Made by a program: the position numbers and the translations under genes. Positions 26,101-35,700 of a DNA stretch of 64,000 bases are shown in pieces. The notes under the pieces are model-generated. The model did no database searches. It was not told where the DNA came from and worked only from the letters and a program-made list of their open reading frames with translations. Each line of letters begins with the position of its first letter. Position 1 is the first letter of the stretch. Source of the stretch: Spirosoma radiotolerans (GTDB lineage: Bacteria; Bacteroidota; Bacteroidia; Cytophagales; Spirosomataceae); NCBI RefSeq assembly GCF_000974425.1, contig NZ_CP010429.1, forward strand, positions 6,464,501 to 6,528,500, given 5' to 3'.

Positions 26101-27207
26101 ATGATGAACATACTCCCATCATATCAATCGCTCGCACGTTTCCTGGATAAATTCCGCCCTGCTTTTTTCTCAGAGCGGGAGTGGTTGTTCTATACTATAC
26201 TCATGGTTTTAGACTTCCCAGCCGGAATCTATTTGTTTATGGGTGATCGGTACTACCATGATCTACAGACGTTTGCGGTAGGTACGCCTACGGGTATATT
26301 CATTTATTGGGTAGGCGTCTTTGGATTCAACCTGGCTGGTCGATGGGTCATCCGGCAGTTTCCTGAACAACGACAGGCTGGCCAGCGCCTGGCTGTTATG
26401 GTACTGATTTTGGAAGTTGTTATGCTCATTATGGCTGTTTTTGATCTATGGGTGTTCAGTATCATTCCTGGAAGTGGCGTTGTGTTTTCCGTTGAGCGGT
26501 TAAAACTGATTGTTTTGTTTGGCTGCGCCTTTGTGTTCTTCTTATGTCTCGCGATTGGCCTGGTCCACATTTACTCGCAATGGCAGGAGCGGCAAACGGA
26601 AATTGAACAACTGAAACATCATGCCCTTCAACAGCAATATGATGCCTTAAAATGGCAGGTTAACCCCCATTTCCTGTTCAATAGCCTAAATGCGATTTCC
26701 GCTCTAATCGGGGAGGACAGAGCTTTGGCCGAACGCTTTGTAGACAATCTGGCAAAAGTGTACAGGTATCTATTAAAGACGGGTAACCAACCATTGGTAC
26801 CCCTTGCCGATGAACTGAATTTTATCCAGACCTACGCTGAACTTTTACAGACTCGATATGGTGAATCAATCCAAATTACATTGCCACCTTTAACATGTTC
26901 TATACAAGGGTGCCTTCCTCCTATTAGTCTGCAAACACTTATCGACAACGCAATGAAACACAACCTGATGACAACCAATCGGCCATTGTTCATTCAGCTG
27001 AGTCTCATTGGCGAAACTTCTATCCGTGTGACTAACACGCTTCAGCCTAAGAAGAAAACGTTAAATATTTATCCCCACAACCTGGCCAATCTAAGGGCAA
27101 AATATCGCCAATGGCCTGTCCAGCCTGTCGAGGTGGAAATGGACGACAAATGGTTCACTGTCACCTTACCACTTCTTTCAGTCACTACTGAGGATAAATC
27201 ACACTAG
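26101..27207 (+). CDS. LytS-type sensor histidine kinase lacking G-box (kinase 6)
   Basis: A 368-residue relative of kinase 4 (shared RPAFFSEREW start, DRYYHD motif, QWQERQTEIEQLKHHALQQQYDALK linker). The H-box QVNPHFLFNSLN and N-box IDNAMKHN are present, but the G-box segment reads IYPHNLANL, with none of the ATP-lid glycines. Four hydrophobic segments at the N-terminus. The ATG at 26101 is chosen over an in-frame TTG six bases earlier. It is probably unable to bind ATP normally and may act as a non-catalytic dimer partner or be decaying. Confidence 0.87.
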   Translation: MMNILPSYQSLARFLDKFRPAFFSEREWLFYTILMVLDFPAGIYLFMGDRYYHDLQTFAVGTPTGIFIYWVGVFGFNLAGRWVIRQFPEQRQAGQRLAVMVLILEVVMLIMAVFDLWVFSIIPGSGVVFSVERLKLIVLFGCAFVFFLCLAIGLVHIYSQWQERQTEIEQLKHHALQQQYDALKWQVNPHFLFNSLNAISALIGEDRALAERFVDNLAKVYRYLLKTGNQPLVPLADELNFIQTYAELLQTRYGESIQITLPPLTCSIQGCLPPISLQTLIDNAMKHNLMTTNRPLFIQLSLIGETSIRVTNTLQPKKKTLNIYPHNLANLRAKYRQWPVQPVEVEMDDKWFTVTLPLLSVTTEDKSH

Positions 27208-27361
27208 TCATTTTATTCCTGTTGTTACTCCAAGTAGTTTATAGCTGAACCGTATACTGTTGATTAGCCTTATTTATGGTACTCAGACAAAATTCATAAA
27301 TTGAATCAAAAGCCTTAGCGTAGTACCTGAAAGTAGGCTTTCCAGCCCCAACTAAAACAAA

Positions 27362-27400
27362 AAGTCCTTAAACAACTGCTATACAGTTATTTAAGGACTT
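27362..27400 (-). terminator. Terminator of the initiator tRNA
   Basis: 17-bp stem (27362-27378 with 27384-27400). The single non-Watson-Crick pair is a G-U wobble only when read on the reverse strand, and the stem is followed there by a T run, which shows it acts on the tRNA transcript. The 27208-27361 stretch before it has no gene. Confidence 0.75.
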
Positions 27401-27406
27401 ATCTAG

Positions 27407-27479
<73 letters not shown>

Positions 27480-27490
27480 GTGTTTGGTTT

Positions 27491-27521
27491 GCAAAAGTAC
27501 AACAATTTTATAGAAATCCAA
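27491..27521 (-). promoter_or_regulatory. Consensus Bacteroidota promoter of the initiator tRNA
   Basis: On the reverse strand: TTG, a 19-base spacer, then TACTTTTGC, an exact TAnnTTTG match. It ends 12 bases before the tRNA 5' end. Confidence 0.85.
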
Positions 27522-27522
27522 C

Positions 27523-27530
27523 TACCTTTG
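27523..27530 (+). promoter_or_regulatory. -7 element likely serving era
   Basis: TACCTTTG, an exact TAnnTTTG match, about 93 bases before the era start. No TTG is found at the right distance upstream. It abuts the -33 element of the divergent tRNA promoter, so the two may compete. Confidence 0.4.
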
Positions 27531-27622
27531 TAAAAAAGTTTTTAGCACAACCGAAACGATTTTTTCCCAGAGAGAGTTGTTTCCTAAAGCCACTGGTAAT
27601 CAGCCAGCGGGATCACCTAAGA

Positions 27623-28543
27623 ATGAATACAGAAATCATTGCCAATTTCCCAGCCGACCATAAGGCTGGCTTCGTCAGTATAGTCGGTAAGCCCAATGTA
27701 GGCAAATCAACGCTGATGAATCAACTCGTCGGGGAGCGGTTGTCGATTATTACCGCTAAGGCACAGACCACCCGGCACCGCATTATGGGTATTCTTAACG
27801 GAACCCACAACGGACAGGAATTCCAACTCGTTTATTCTGACACCCCCGGTATCATTAAACCGTTGTATAAACTTCATGAATCCATGATGAGTTTTGTACG
27901 CGGCTCTATTGAAGATGCTGACGTGGTGTTGTTCGTAACCGATATTTTTGAGCAGCACGACGAAAATGATGTCATTGAACGGCTCCAGAAATCGGAAGTA
28001 CCTGTTGTCCTGATCATCAACAAAATTGATCAGGCTACGCAGGCACAGGTAAACGAAAAAATCGACTATTGGCAGGAGCATTTCAACGCCCAGGAAATCA
28101 TTCCGATTTCAGCGCTGAATGCCTTTAACACCGACCGTGTCTTTGAAGCCGTTATGAGTCGGCTACCCCAGCATCCCCCTTATTTTCCGAAAGACGAACT
28201 GACCGACAAACCCGAGCGGTTCTTTGCTTCAGAAATTATTCGGGAGAAAATTTTCCTGAATTATAAGAAAGAAGTACCCTACAGTAGTGAAGTTGTTGTA
28301 ACAGGATTTAATGAGAAAGACGATATTATCGTTATTCAGGCCGAAATTCTGGTTGAACGGGCTACCCAGCGGGCAATTTTGCTCGGCGAAGGTGGCCGAA
28401 TGATAAAGAAGACAGGCATTATGGCTCGCGAAGAGCTCGAACGCTTCTTTGGCAAAAAAGTATATCTGGAACAATTCGTTAAAGTAGAACCCGATTGGCG
28501 GCAAAAAGAGCGTATGCTCAAGCGGCTGGGGTATGACGAATAG
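27623..28543 (+). CDS. era: GTPase Era
   Basis: A 306-residue protein. G1 is GKPNVGKST, the switch region has TTRHR, G3 is DTPG and G4 NKID; the C-terminal KH domain contains the GEGGRMIKKTG motif. Era binds 16S rRNA near its 3' end and assists 30S maturation. The ATG at 27623 starts MNTEIIANFPADHKAGF, a normal Era N-terminus; upstream in-frame codons cross the tRNA region and are not coding. It is followed by der, another ribosome-assembly GTPase. Confidence 0.97.
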   Translation: MNTEIIANFPADHKAGFVSIVGKPNVGKSTLMNQLVGERLSIITAKAQTTRHRIMGILNGTHNGQEFQLVYSDTPGIIKPLYKLHESMMSFVRGSIEDADVVLFVTDIFEQHDENDVIERLQKSEVPVVLIINKIDQATQAQVNEKIDYWQEHFNAQEIIPISALNAFNTDRVFEAVMSRLPQHPPYFPKDELTDKPERFFASEIIREKIFLNYKKEVPYSSEVVVTGFNEKDDIIVIQAEILVERATQRAILLGEGGRMIKKTGIMAREELERFFGKKVYLEQFVKVEPDWRQKERMLKRLGYDE

Positions 28544-28637
28544 TGGCTGGTAATCACTAGCTGGTGTTGACCTAACCTGTCACCAGCAGCCAACCGCAAG
28601 GGCGGTCTGGCACGAATCAGTAACCACTAAAAAAATC

Positions 28638-29945
28638 ATGGCAAACATCGTTGCAATCGTTGGCCGCCCAAACGTGGGCAAGTCCACGCTGTTTAACCGC
28701 TTGACGGAACAGCGACAGGCCATCATGGACAACCAAAGTGGCGTTACACGCGACCGGCATTATGGCACGGCCGAGTGGAATGACAAATATTTTACCGTCA
28801 TCGATACCGGTGGCTATGTCGTTGGCTCCGAAGATGTTTTCGAAGAGTCCATCCGCGAACAGGTCGAAATGGCGATTCAGGAATCTACCGTCCTGTTATT
28901 TGTAGTGGATACGCAGACGGGCATTACCGGTCTTGACGAAGACTTCGCCGACGTGCTACGCCGGTCAAAAAAGCCGGTTTATGTCGTCGCCAACAAGGCT
29001 GAAACGGCTGAACGCGCCCATGCGTCGGCAGAGTTTTATGCGCTGGGCCTGGGCGATCCGTATGCCATTTCGTCGCAAACCGGAACCGGTACGGGCGATT
29101 TGCTGGACGAAGTTGTTAAACACTTTCAGAGCGACGGCGTCGAAGATCCCGATGCCGGTATTCCACGCATCGCGATTCTGGGCCGTCCGAACGTCGGAAA
29201 GTCATCGTTCCTGAATGTCCTGACCGGACAGGAGCGCAGTATTGTCACGGATATTGCCGGAACCACCCGCGATGCGATCAATACCCGTTACAAAGCTTAC
29301 GGAAAAGACTTTATTCTGACCGATACGGCCGGTATTCGGCGGAAAGCCAGAATTGACTCCAACATTGAGTTCTACTCGGTTCTGCGTTCCATCAAAGCTA
29401 TGGAAGACTCGGATGTATGTATCATCATGCTCGATGCTACGCGAGGCCTGGAAGCTCAGGATCTCAACATCATTGGCCAGGCAGTAAAAGCCAAAAAGGG
29501 TGTCGTGATTATGGTCAACAAGTGGGATGCTGTTGAAAAGGATCACCGCACGGCCGATGTGCTGCGCAAAGAGATGATTCAGCGGATGATGCCGATCGAT
29601 TATGTGCCCATCATTTTTGCCTCGGTTCATGAGAAACAGCGAATTTTCCAGGTCATGGAAAAGGCGATGGAAGTGTATGAAAACAAAACCAAGAAAATTG
29701 CTACCTCAAAATTAAACGAGGCTATGCAGGCAGAAATTGAGAAGTTTCCTCCGCCAAGTATGAAAGGGAAATTCGTAAAGATCAAGTACATGGTACAGGT
29801 CCCTACGCCTTCCCCAACGTTTATATTTTTCTGTAACCTGCCTCAGTACGTTCAGGAATCGTATCAGCGGTTCCTGGAAAACAGACTTCGCGAGCACTTC
29901 GATTTTACAGGTGTCCCGATTACAGTCTTTTTCCGACAGAAATAA
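28638..29945 (+). CDS. der: Double-domain ribosome assembly GTPase Der (EngA)
   Basis: A 435-residue protein with two GTPase domains in tandem: the first with GRPNVGKST near residue 9, the second with GRPNVGKSS near 182, plus DTGGY and DTAGI G3 motifs and NKAE / NKWD G4 motifs. A C-terminal KH-like domain (SKLNEAMQAEIEKFPPP... ) ends the protein. Length and order match Der. It acts in 50S subunit assembly. It lies 94 bases after era and is probably co-transcribed. Confidence 0.97.
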   Translation: MANIVAIVGRPNVGKSTLFNRLTEQRQAIMDNQSGVTRDRHYGTAEWNDKYFTVIDTGGYVVGSEDVFEESIREQVEMAIQESTVLLFVVDTQTGITGLDEDFADVLRRSKKPVYVVANKAETAERAHASAEFYALGLGDPYAISSQTGTGTGDLLDEVVKHFQSDGVEDPDAGIPRIAILGRPNVGKSSFLNVLTGQERSIVTDIAGTTRDAINTRYKAYGKDFILTDTAGIRRKARIDSNIEFYSVLRSIKAMEDSDVCIIMLDATRGLEAQDLNIIGQAVKAKKGVVIMVNKWDAVEKDHRTADVLRKEMIQRMMPIDYVPIIFASVHEKQRIFQVMEKAMEVYENKTKKIATSKLNEAMQAEIEKFPPPSMKGKFVKIKYMVQVPTPSPTFIFFCNLPQYVQESYQRFLENRLREHFDFTGVPITVFFRQK

Positions 29946-30058
29946 GGTTATGTTCAGGTGAGTCTCGGTTTATTGGCTTCTGTTAGTAGAAACGGCCAGC
30001 CGTACCAACTTCTCAACGTAACACATCTGGATTTGTGTACGCCGAAAAGGTCAGGAAG

Positions 30059-30084
30059 TTGATGCATGAACACTTATGCATCAA
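30059..30084. repeat. 9-bp inverted repeat between der and the EamA gene
   Basis: TTGATGCAT (30059-30067) and ATGCATCAA (30076-30084) with an 8-base loop. Possible terminator of der or an operator for the downstream gene. Confidence 0.4.
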
Positions 30085-30130
30085 TCACTTTCTGGCCTTT
30101 TCTTATTTTCTAACCGATACTGATTTCTCT

Positions 30131-31039
30131 ATGGCTTTGCAACCCGCCCGCTCTCGCTACTGGCTTGGCGCCGGTTTAGTCTTTTTAGCGGCTTTTTGTT
30201 TTGCCATGAAGGGCATTTTAATCAAGCTCGCTTATCAGTATCCGATCGATGCCATTTCGCTATTGACGCTGCGAATGCTTTTCGCCTTGCCGTTTTATAT
30301 AGCCATTTCCATTCAGTTGGCTCGTACACAGCCACCTCTGCACCTTACTACAAAACAATGGGCGACGTTGGCTATGCTGGGAATAACAGGCTATTATCTT
30401 GCCAGTTTTTTCAACTTTCTCGGATTGGTCTACATTACAGCCAGTCTGGAGCGAATTCTTCTTTTTGTTTACCCAACGTTTGTGCTGTTGATGAACGCCA
30501 TCGGTTTTGGCCGACGGGTGACCCGTTTACAACTTATCGCACTGGCACTTACCTATGCTGGCATTGTATTGGCCTTCTGGGGTAACGTTGAAAGCTCAAT
30601 ACAAAAAAATGTTGCCCTGGGAGCATTCTGGGTCGTTTTGAGTGGACTTGTGTATGCTATTTATTTAGTGGGCAGCGACCGGGTGATCAATTGGGTTGGC
30701 TCACAACGATACACGTGTTATGCGATGATGGCAGCTACGATTCCAACCGTTTTGCATTGCGCCTTACACAACGGTTTACAGTTGACTCATTATCCTGTAC
30801 CCGTTTATTTTCTGGGACTTGGCATGGCTATTTTTGTGACCGTGATACCAACGTTTATGATTGCCGAAGGCATTAAACGAGTGGGGTCAGGCAACGCATC
30901 TATTATTGCCAGTGTTGGCCCCATTTTTACCATCATCCTGTCGACCACAGTGCTTCATGAGACGATTAGTTACGCACAAGTAGCGGGCACTTTTTTGGTA
31001 TTAGCTGGCGTATTTCTTATCGGCTGGCGCGGAAAATAG
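30131..31039 (+). CDS. EamA-family (DMT) transporter
   Basis: A 302-residue membrane protein with ten hydrophobic segments arranged as two EamA halves (first LVFLAAFCFAMKGILIKLAY, second ALGAFWVVLSGLVYAIYLV), ending VAGTFLVLAGVFLIGW. Such proteins export or import small metabolites, but the substrate is unknown. The ATG at 30131 gives a short cytoplasmic N-terminus; an in-frame GTG upstream at 30035 would add a poorly conserved extension that crosses the inverted repeat. Confidence 0.87.
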   Translation: MALQPARSRYWLGAGLVFLAAFCFAMKGILIKLAYQYPIDAISLLTLRMLFALPFYIAISIQLARTQPPLHLTTKQWATLAMLGITGYYLASFFNFLGLVYITASLERILLFVYPTFVLLMNAIGFGRRVTRLQLIALALTYAGIVLAFWGNVESSIQKNVALGAFWVVLSGLVYAIYLVGSDRVINWVGSQRYTCYAMMAATIPTVLHCALHNGLQLTHYPVPVYFLGLGMAIFVTVIPTFMIAEGIKRVGSGNASIIASVGPIFTIILSTTVLHETISYAQVAGTFLVLAGVFLIGWRGK

Positions 31040-31255
31040 CATGTAACTAGTAACCCAAACCTTAAGTATTTATACTCAAAAACGTCCCTCTTTTACTTAC
31101 CAAAAAGTTACCAATTGGACACATAAAAACATTATCATTATATTATAGGATTTAAAAAACAACCATTAAATAAATTCAAACTCACTTTCAGCACCTTAGT
31201 AATTATTAAAGCTTACCTTTCATTCACTATACCTCATAAAAGAAATCACGTTATT

Positions 31256-31564
31256 ATGGCAACTGACAAAGTAATTGATGATGAAAAGCGGATTGATAAA
31301 GCCGCGTATGTACTCAAAGCTGTGGCGCACCCGTTGCGTATCAGAATCATTCAAATGCTGAATGAAAACAAAGAACTAAATGTATCCGCGATCTACAAAA
31401 ACCTGAACGCAGAACAGTCACTTATCTCCCATCACCTGATCAATATGCGCGACAAGGGCATTCTCGATATCCGGCGAAGCGGCAAAAATATTTACTATTT
31501 TCTGGTCGATTCGGCGGTTGCGGAAGTAATCGATTGTATCTATAAGAGCAAGATACTCAACTAA
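31256..31564 (+). CDS. ArsR-family winged-helix regulator
   Basis: A 102-residue protein with the ArsR fold: LKAVAHPLRIRIIQMLNENKELNVSAIY, the recognition region EQSLISHHLINMRDKGILD, and the wing RRSGKNIYYFLV. No Cys pairs for metal sensing are visible, so it may respond to another cue. The ~200 bases upstream are strikingly AT-rich and probably hold its promoter and operator, but no clear TAnnTTTG pair was found. A hairpin terminator follows. Confidence 0.88.
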   Translation: MATDKVIDDEKRIDKAAYVLKAVAHPLRIRIIQMLNENKELNVSAIYKNLNAEQSLISHHLINMRDKGILDIRRSGKNIYYFLVDSAVAEVIDCIYKSKILN

Positions 31565-31586
31565 GTTGATGCCTATAAATCAACAG

Positions 31587-31635
31587 AAAAAGGGTACCAA
31601 AGAAGCCATTCTCATAGCCCTTTAGTACCTTTTTT
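31587..31635. terminator. Terminator between arsR-like gene and ruvB
   Basis: Stem 31587-31597 with 31625-31635 (one bulged G), A-rich on one side and T-rich on the other, so it can work in both directions between the convergent genes. Confidence 0.65.
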
Positions 31636-31655
31636 CAAACTAGTATTAGTGTCTC

Positions 31656-32684
31656 TTAGGAGAATAATTCCCCCGGCCTGTAAGGTGGTGTAAGGCCCAG
31701 GTGAATATAGGCTCTCTCGGTTGTTTCACGGCCACGAGAGGTCCGCTTTAAAAAGCCTTCCTGAATCAAAAACGGCTCGTATACTTCTTCGATTGTTTCA
31801 GACTCTTCTCCACAGGCGGTAGCAATGGTGGACAGGCCAACCGGCCCCCCTTTGAACTTCTCGATAATAGTCGTCAGAATACGAATATCCATATCGTCGA
31901 GTCCGTTCTGATCCACTTCCAATGCGCTAAGAGCGATCTCGGCAATTTCTACATTGATATAGCCATTTCCTTTAACCTGCGCAAAGTCGCGGGTTCGGCG
32001 CAGCAAATTGTTGGCAATCCGTGGTGTGCCCCGGCTCCGGCGTGCAATCTCATAGGCCCCTGTTTCATCAATGGGCGTTCCCAGAATAGCCGCCGAACGC
32101 TGTACAATACTGGTTAGCAGTTTAGCATCGTAATATTCCAGCCGGGCACTGATGCCAAAACGGGCTCGCAACGGCGAAGTGAGCATACCAGCGCGAGTAG
32201 TCGCGCCAATCAACGTAAATGGATTGAGTTTAATCTGAACGGTTCGGGCGTTGGGCCCGGAGTCGAGCATAATATCAATCTTGTAATCCTCCATTGCCGA
32301 GTACAGATACTCTTCTACAATGGGATTGAGCCGGTGAATCTCGTCAATGAAGAGTACGTCGTTAGGCTGTAGGTTCGTCAGCAGACCAGCCAGATCACTG
32401 GGCTTGTCGAGCACTGGACCAGAGGTCATTTTGATACCCGCATTAAGTTCGTTCGCGATGATGTGCGATAGCGTCGTTTTGCCCAAGCCTGGTGGGCCAT
32501 GTAGCAGCACATGGTCCAGGGCGTCGCCCCGTTGCATAGCCGCTCTCACAAACACTTCGAGGTTATCGAGAATTTTAGCCTGCCCCGTAAAGTCCTCGAA
32601 CGAAAGCGGCCGGAGCGCCCGCTCAATCTCTTTATCCGTGGTGGTCATCCCGTCTCCTGAACCTTTCAAAAAGTCGTTTCGCAT
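31656..32684 (-). CDS. ruvB: Holliday junction helicase RuvB
   Basis: A 342-residue AAA+ ATPase: Walker A GPPGLGKT (63-70), Walker B FIDEIHRL, sensor GATTRAG and arginine finger region [10 protein letters not shown], followed by the C-terminal winged helix ending [14 protein letters not shown]. RuvB drives branch migration with RuvA at Holliday junctions. It is a stand-alone gene here; ruvA and ruvC are not in the window. Confidence 0.97.
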   Translation of the reverse strand: MRNDFLKGSGDGMTTTDKEIERALRPLSFEDFTGQAKILDNLEVFVRAAMQRGDALDHVLLHGPPGLGKTTLSHIIANELNAGIKMTSGPVLDKPSDLAGLLTNLQPNDVLFIDEIHRLNPIVEEYLYSAMEDYKIDIMLDSGPNARTVQIKLNPFTLIGATTRAGMLTSPLRARFGISARLEYYDAKLLTSIVQRSAAILGTPIDETGAYEIARRSRGTPRIANNLLRRTRDFAQVKGNGYINVEIAEIALSALEVDQNGLDDMDIRILTTIIEKFKGGPVGLSTIATACGEESETIEEVYEPFLIQEGFLKRTSRGRETTERAYIHLGLTPPYRPGELFS

Positions 32685-32782
32685 GGTTTTGATTGGTACA
32701 AACCCGCGTTAAATACACCCCAAAAACAGGTGATTTCAGCGAAGTCGTTTACTTCAAATTTACGCAAAAAAGAGGACAAATA

Positions 32783-35700
32783 CTACCGAATCAAGAGCAC
32801 CGATCCGCGTTTTACAACCCGTTCACGCTCAGGAAAATACTGGCTTTTGAAGACGACGACATAGGGGTAAATCATGGCCGGATAGATCGATCCCCGATAG
32901 GTACCATCCCATTTTTGCTCGGGATTATTACTGGCAAAGATGACTTCTCCCCAACGATTATAAATCCGGAATTCATAATCGGTTATGTAGGCTGTAAACA
33001 CCTGCAACAGGTCGTTGGTACCGTCGCCATTGGGCGTAAATGCATCCGGCACATTCACGCGCGGCTCACACAGGTTCAAGACACGAGCCACACCTGTAGC
33101 TGTACAGCCTAATGGATCTGTTACCTGGATAGGATAGTCGCCAGCGCGTTGGACCGTTATGGTCTTAGTCGTATCACTTCGCGTTACCCACAGATACTTT
33201 AAGCCGGTGGCCCCGTTGGCTGAGAGTATCGTTGTTCCCTGATCGCCTTCGCAAAGGGCTGCCTGTTGAGTATAGGAAAAGTTTGGTGGCGGTCGATTAT
33301 CTACGTGAACGCTACTGCGTCCCACACAACCCGATTGAGTGTTTCGCAAGACAAGGCTATATGTACCCGGTTCGGTAACCGAAATCGACGGCGTCGTGGC
33401 CCCATTGCTCCATTGGTACACGTTCCCCGGAATGTCGCCCGTTCGGGGCGCCAGCGATACGGCCAGGCCGTTGCACTTGAGCGTATCGGGCCCAAGTCGG
33501 GCAAATCCAGTGCTGTCGAGCCCAACCTTGATACTGTCTGACAGGGCTTTGCAGCCATTTATATCAACGACCTGAACGGTATAGAGCCCCGGCGAGGCCT
33601 GCCCAAATACGGCCGTTGTCGAAACGACATTATTGTTTTGATCCCGCCAGGCGTACGTCGCGGCTGTTCCTCCCGCAACAGTCAAAGTGATGGTGCCGCT
33701 ATTGGGTATGCTGCATAAGGCATCCTTCACATTAGGCGTTAAGCGGAGTTGATTGGCCGGCGATTTCAGGATAAACGATGAATCGACTTTACATTCATGA
33801 AGCGTATCTGTTACAGCTACTTTATAACCTCCCTCGACAAGGCCCAGCAACTGATTTGTGCTGTCAGCAGGGCGGGCCGTTCCATCGGAGCCGGTCCACG
33901 CATACGTATAGGTACCGGCCGGCGTGGTTGTTAGCACAATGGACCCATCGGCCGATGTACAGGCTTTGGGTCCTGTCAAAGCAGCCTGTAAGCGAATCTT
34001 AGGCAGTTCGCTTACCCGAATGGTATCCGAGTTTGTGCAGGTTGTTCCGTTTACCGTTGCCTGAGCCGTTACAGAATATACGCCAGCCGTGGCGACAGAG
34101 ATGGTACCCGTGTTTCCTCCATTACTCCACTGGAATTGGGTCCAGGTTTTTTGAGGCACGGTTATATCGACTTTTGATCGATAACAAAATAGCGTATCAG
34201 GTCCCAAGTCGAGCGATGGCACCGGCTTGATCTGAACTTCAATCGTGTCGCTTTTGAAGCATTCGCCATTAGCCGCCAAGGCCACAGCAATGTAATAGCC
34301 CGGCCGGGTCAGTGTTAAGGTTCGTTGCCTACTGACCAGCGCCCCATTCACCAGCCAGACGTACATTTTGGCCTGCACTTTTATATCCAGCGTAATACCT
34401 CGCTTATTGCAAATGGCTGTGTCAGCTCCCAGCTTTATATCGGGCGGTGTTTCAACAATCGTTAGGGTATCTTTAATTAGTGTGTCTTTACAAATGCCTC
34501 CGGTACTAGTTTTTGTAATAATTCGAAGACTCACAAAGTATTGACCGGGCGTTTTGTAGGCGTGCGTAATAGGCGTGGTCGAGGTGGTCGACGAGGGCCG
34601 GCTTCCATCACCAAAATCCAGTGTATAGGCTTCTTTTAATTTGGGACAGTTCGGACTTATCTGGAATACTGTTGGGGCATTCACGCAGGTATCGCCATAG
34701 GTTAGGCCAGGGCCGCTCGAATTGTCATTGAAGTTGGCGACTAAGTTTGGCAAACCCAACTGGCTTGTCTGTCCACCGAGCGGCTGACCGGCCGGATTAT
34801 AAATCAGGCTATCCAGCAAACCACCATTTGGATTTTCGATGGTCCCGAGCGAGCTACTACCCTTAATGGCGACGTAAATCCGGCCATCGGGGCCGATCTG
34901 AAGCGAACCGTATTGCCTGGTTGTACTGCTGTCAACAACGGTCTTCGACTTTGTCAGGAGCGAGTCTCGTTGATTCAGGTCGTATTTTAAAATATACGAT
35001 GATCCTTTCTGACTACCGTCGGCATTGGTATCGGCCAGCATCGTCACATATAAACTTTCGCCGTCGGGAGAAAACTCGACCCCGTAGGCTTTGGGGGGCG
35101 CTGGTCCCAGATCGAGCGTTCGATCAAATTTGAGGACGCCGGTTGAGTCATTGAAGGTATAGAGATCGACCGAATTTTTGGGTGGTCCCGGAATGACAAC
35201 GGCCATCGGACGATTGCCTTTGTTTCCGCCCGTGGTATCAGCCGGCCCGATTTTGATATAGCCTTCGGCATTTGTCAACGAATCGATTACCTGCCCTCCT
35301 GTATAAGTAACAGGATCGACGTTTTCACTACGCGTTAAGTGACGGACCTCAAATTGATTCGTTCCGTATTTTCGGGTAATAACCCAATACGTGGAGTCAC
35401 GGGTATTAGCTACCGACGCCGATTGCTCCGTACCCTGATTGGACAACGGAATATTTTTTTCAACAACGGCTCCTTTGCCCCCATTCTGACGCATATCCAC
35501 TACGCTATACGTTAGTGTCTTCTGCCCGCGTATTTCGGAGGTTGTGTACACATAATAAAGGTATTCGCAACCCCGGCACGTAGGCTTCGGCACGATCAGC
35601 GCCGATTGCGTTGAGTGTGTGCTGCCGTCCAGTGGCTTCTGTGTCGCGAGGGTGTCACCCGGTACGAGTGACTTCATGGGCTTACCATCTTTATCATAAA

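Noticed and set aside
31125-31150. Sigma-70-like promoter before the ArsR gene (TTGGAC and an AT-rich box)
   Set aside because: The region is simply AT-rich, and Bacteroidota use a different consensus.
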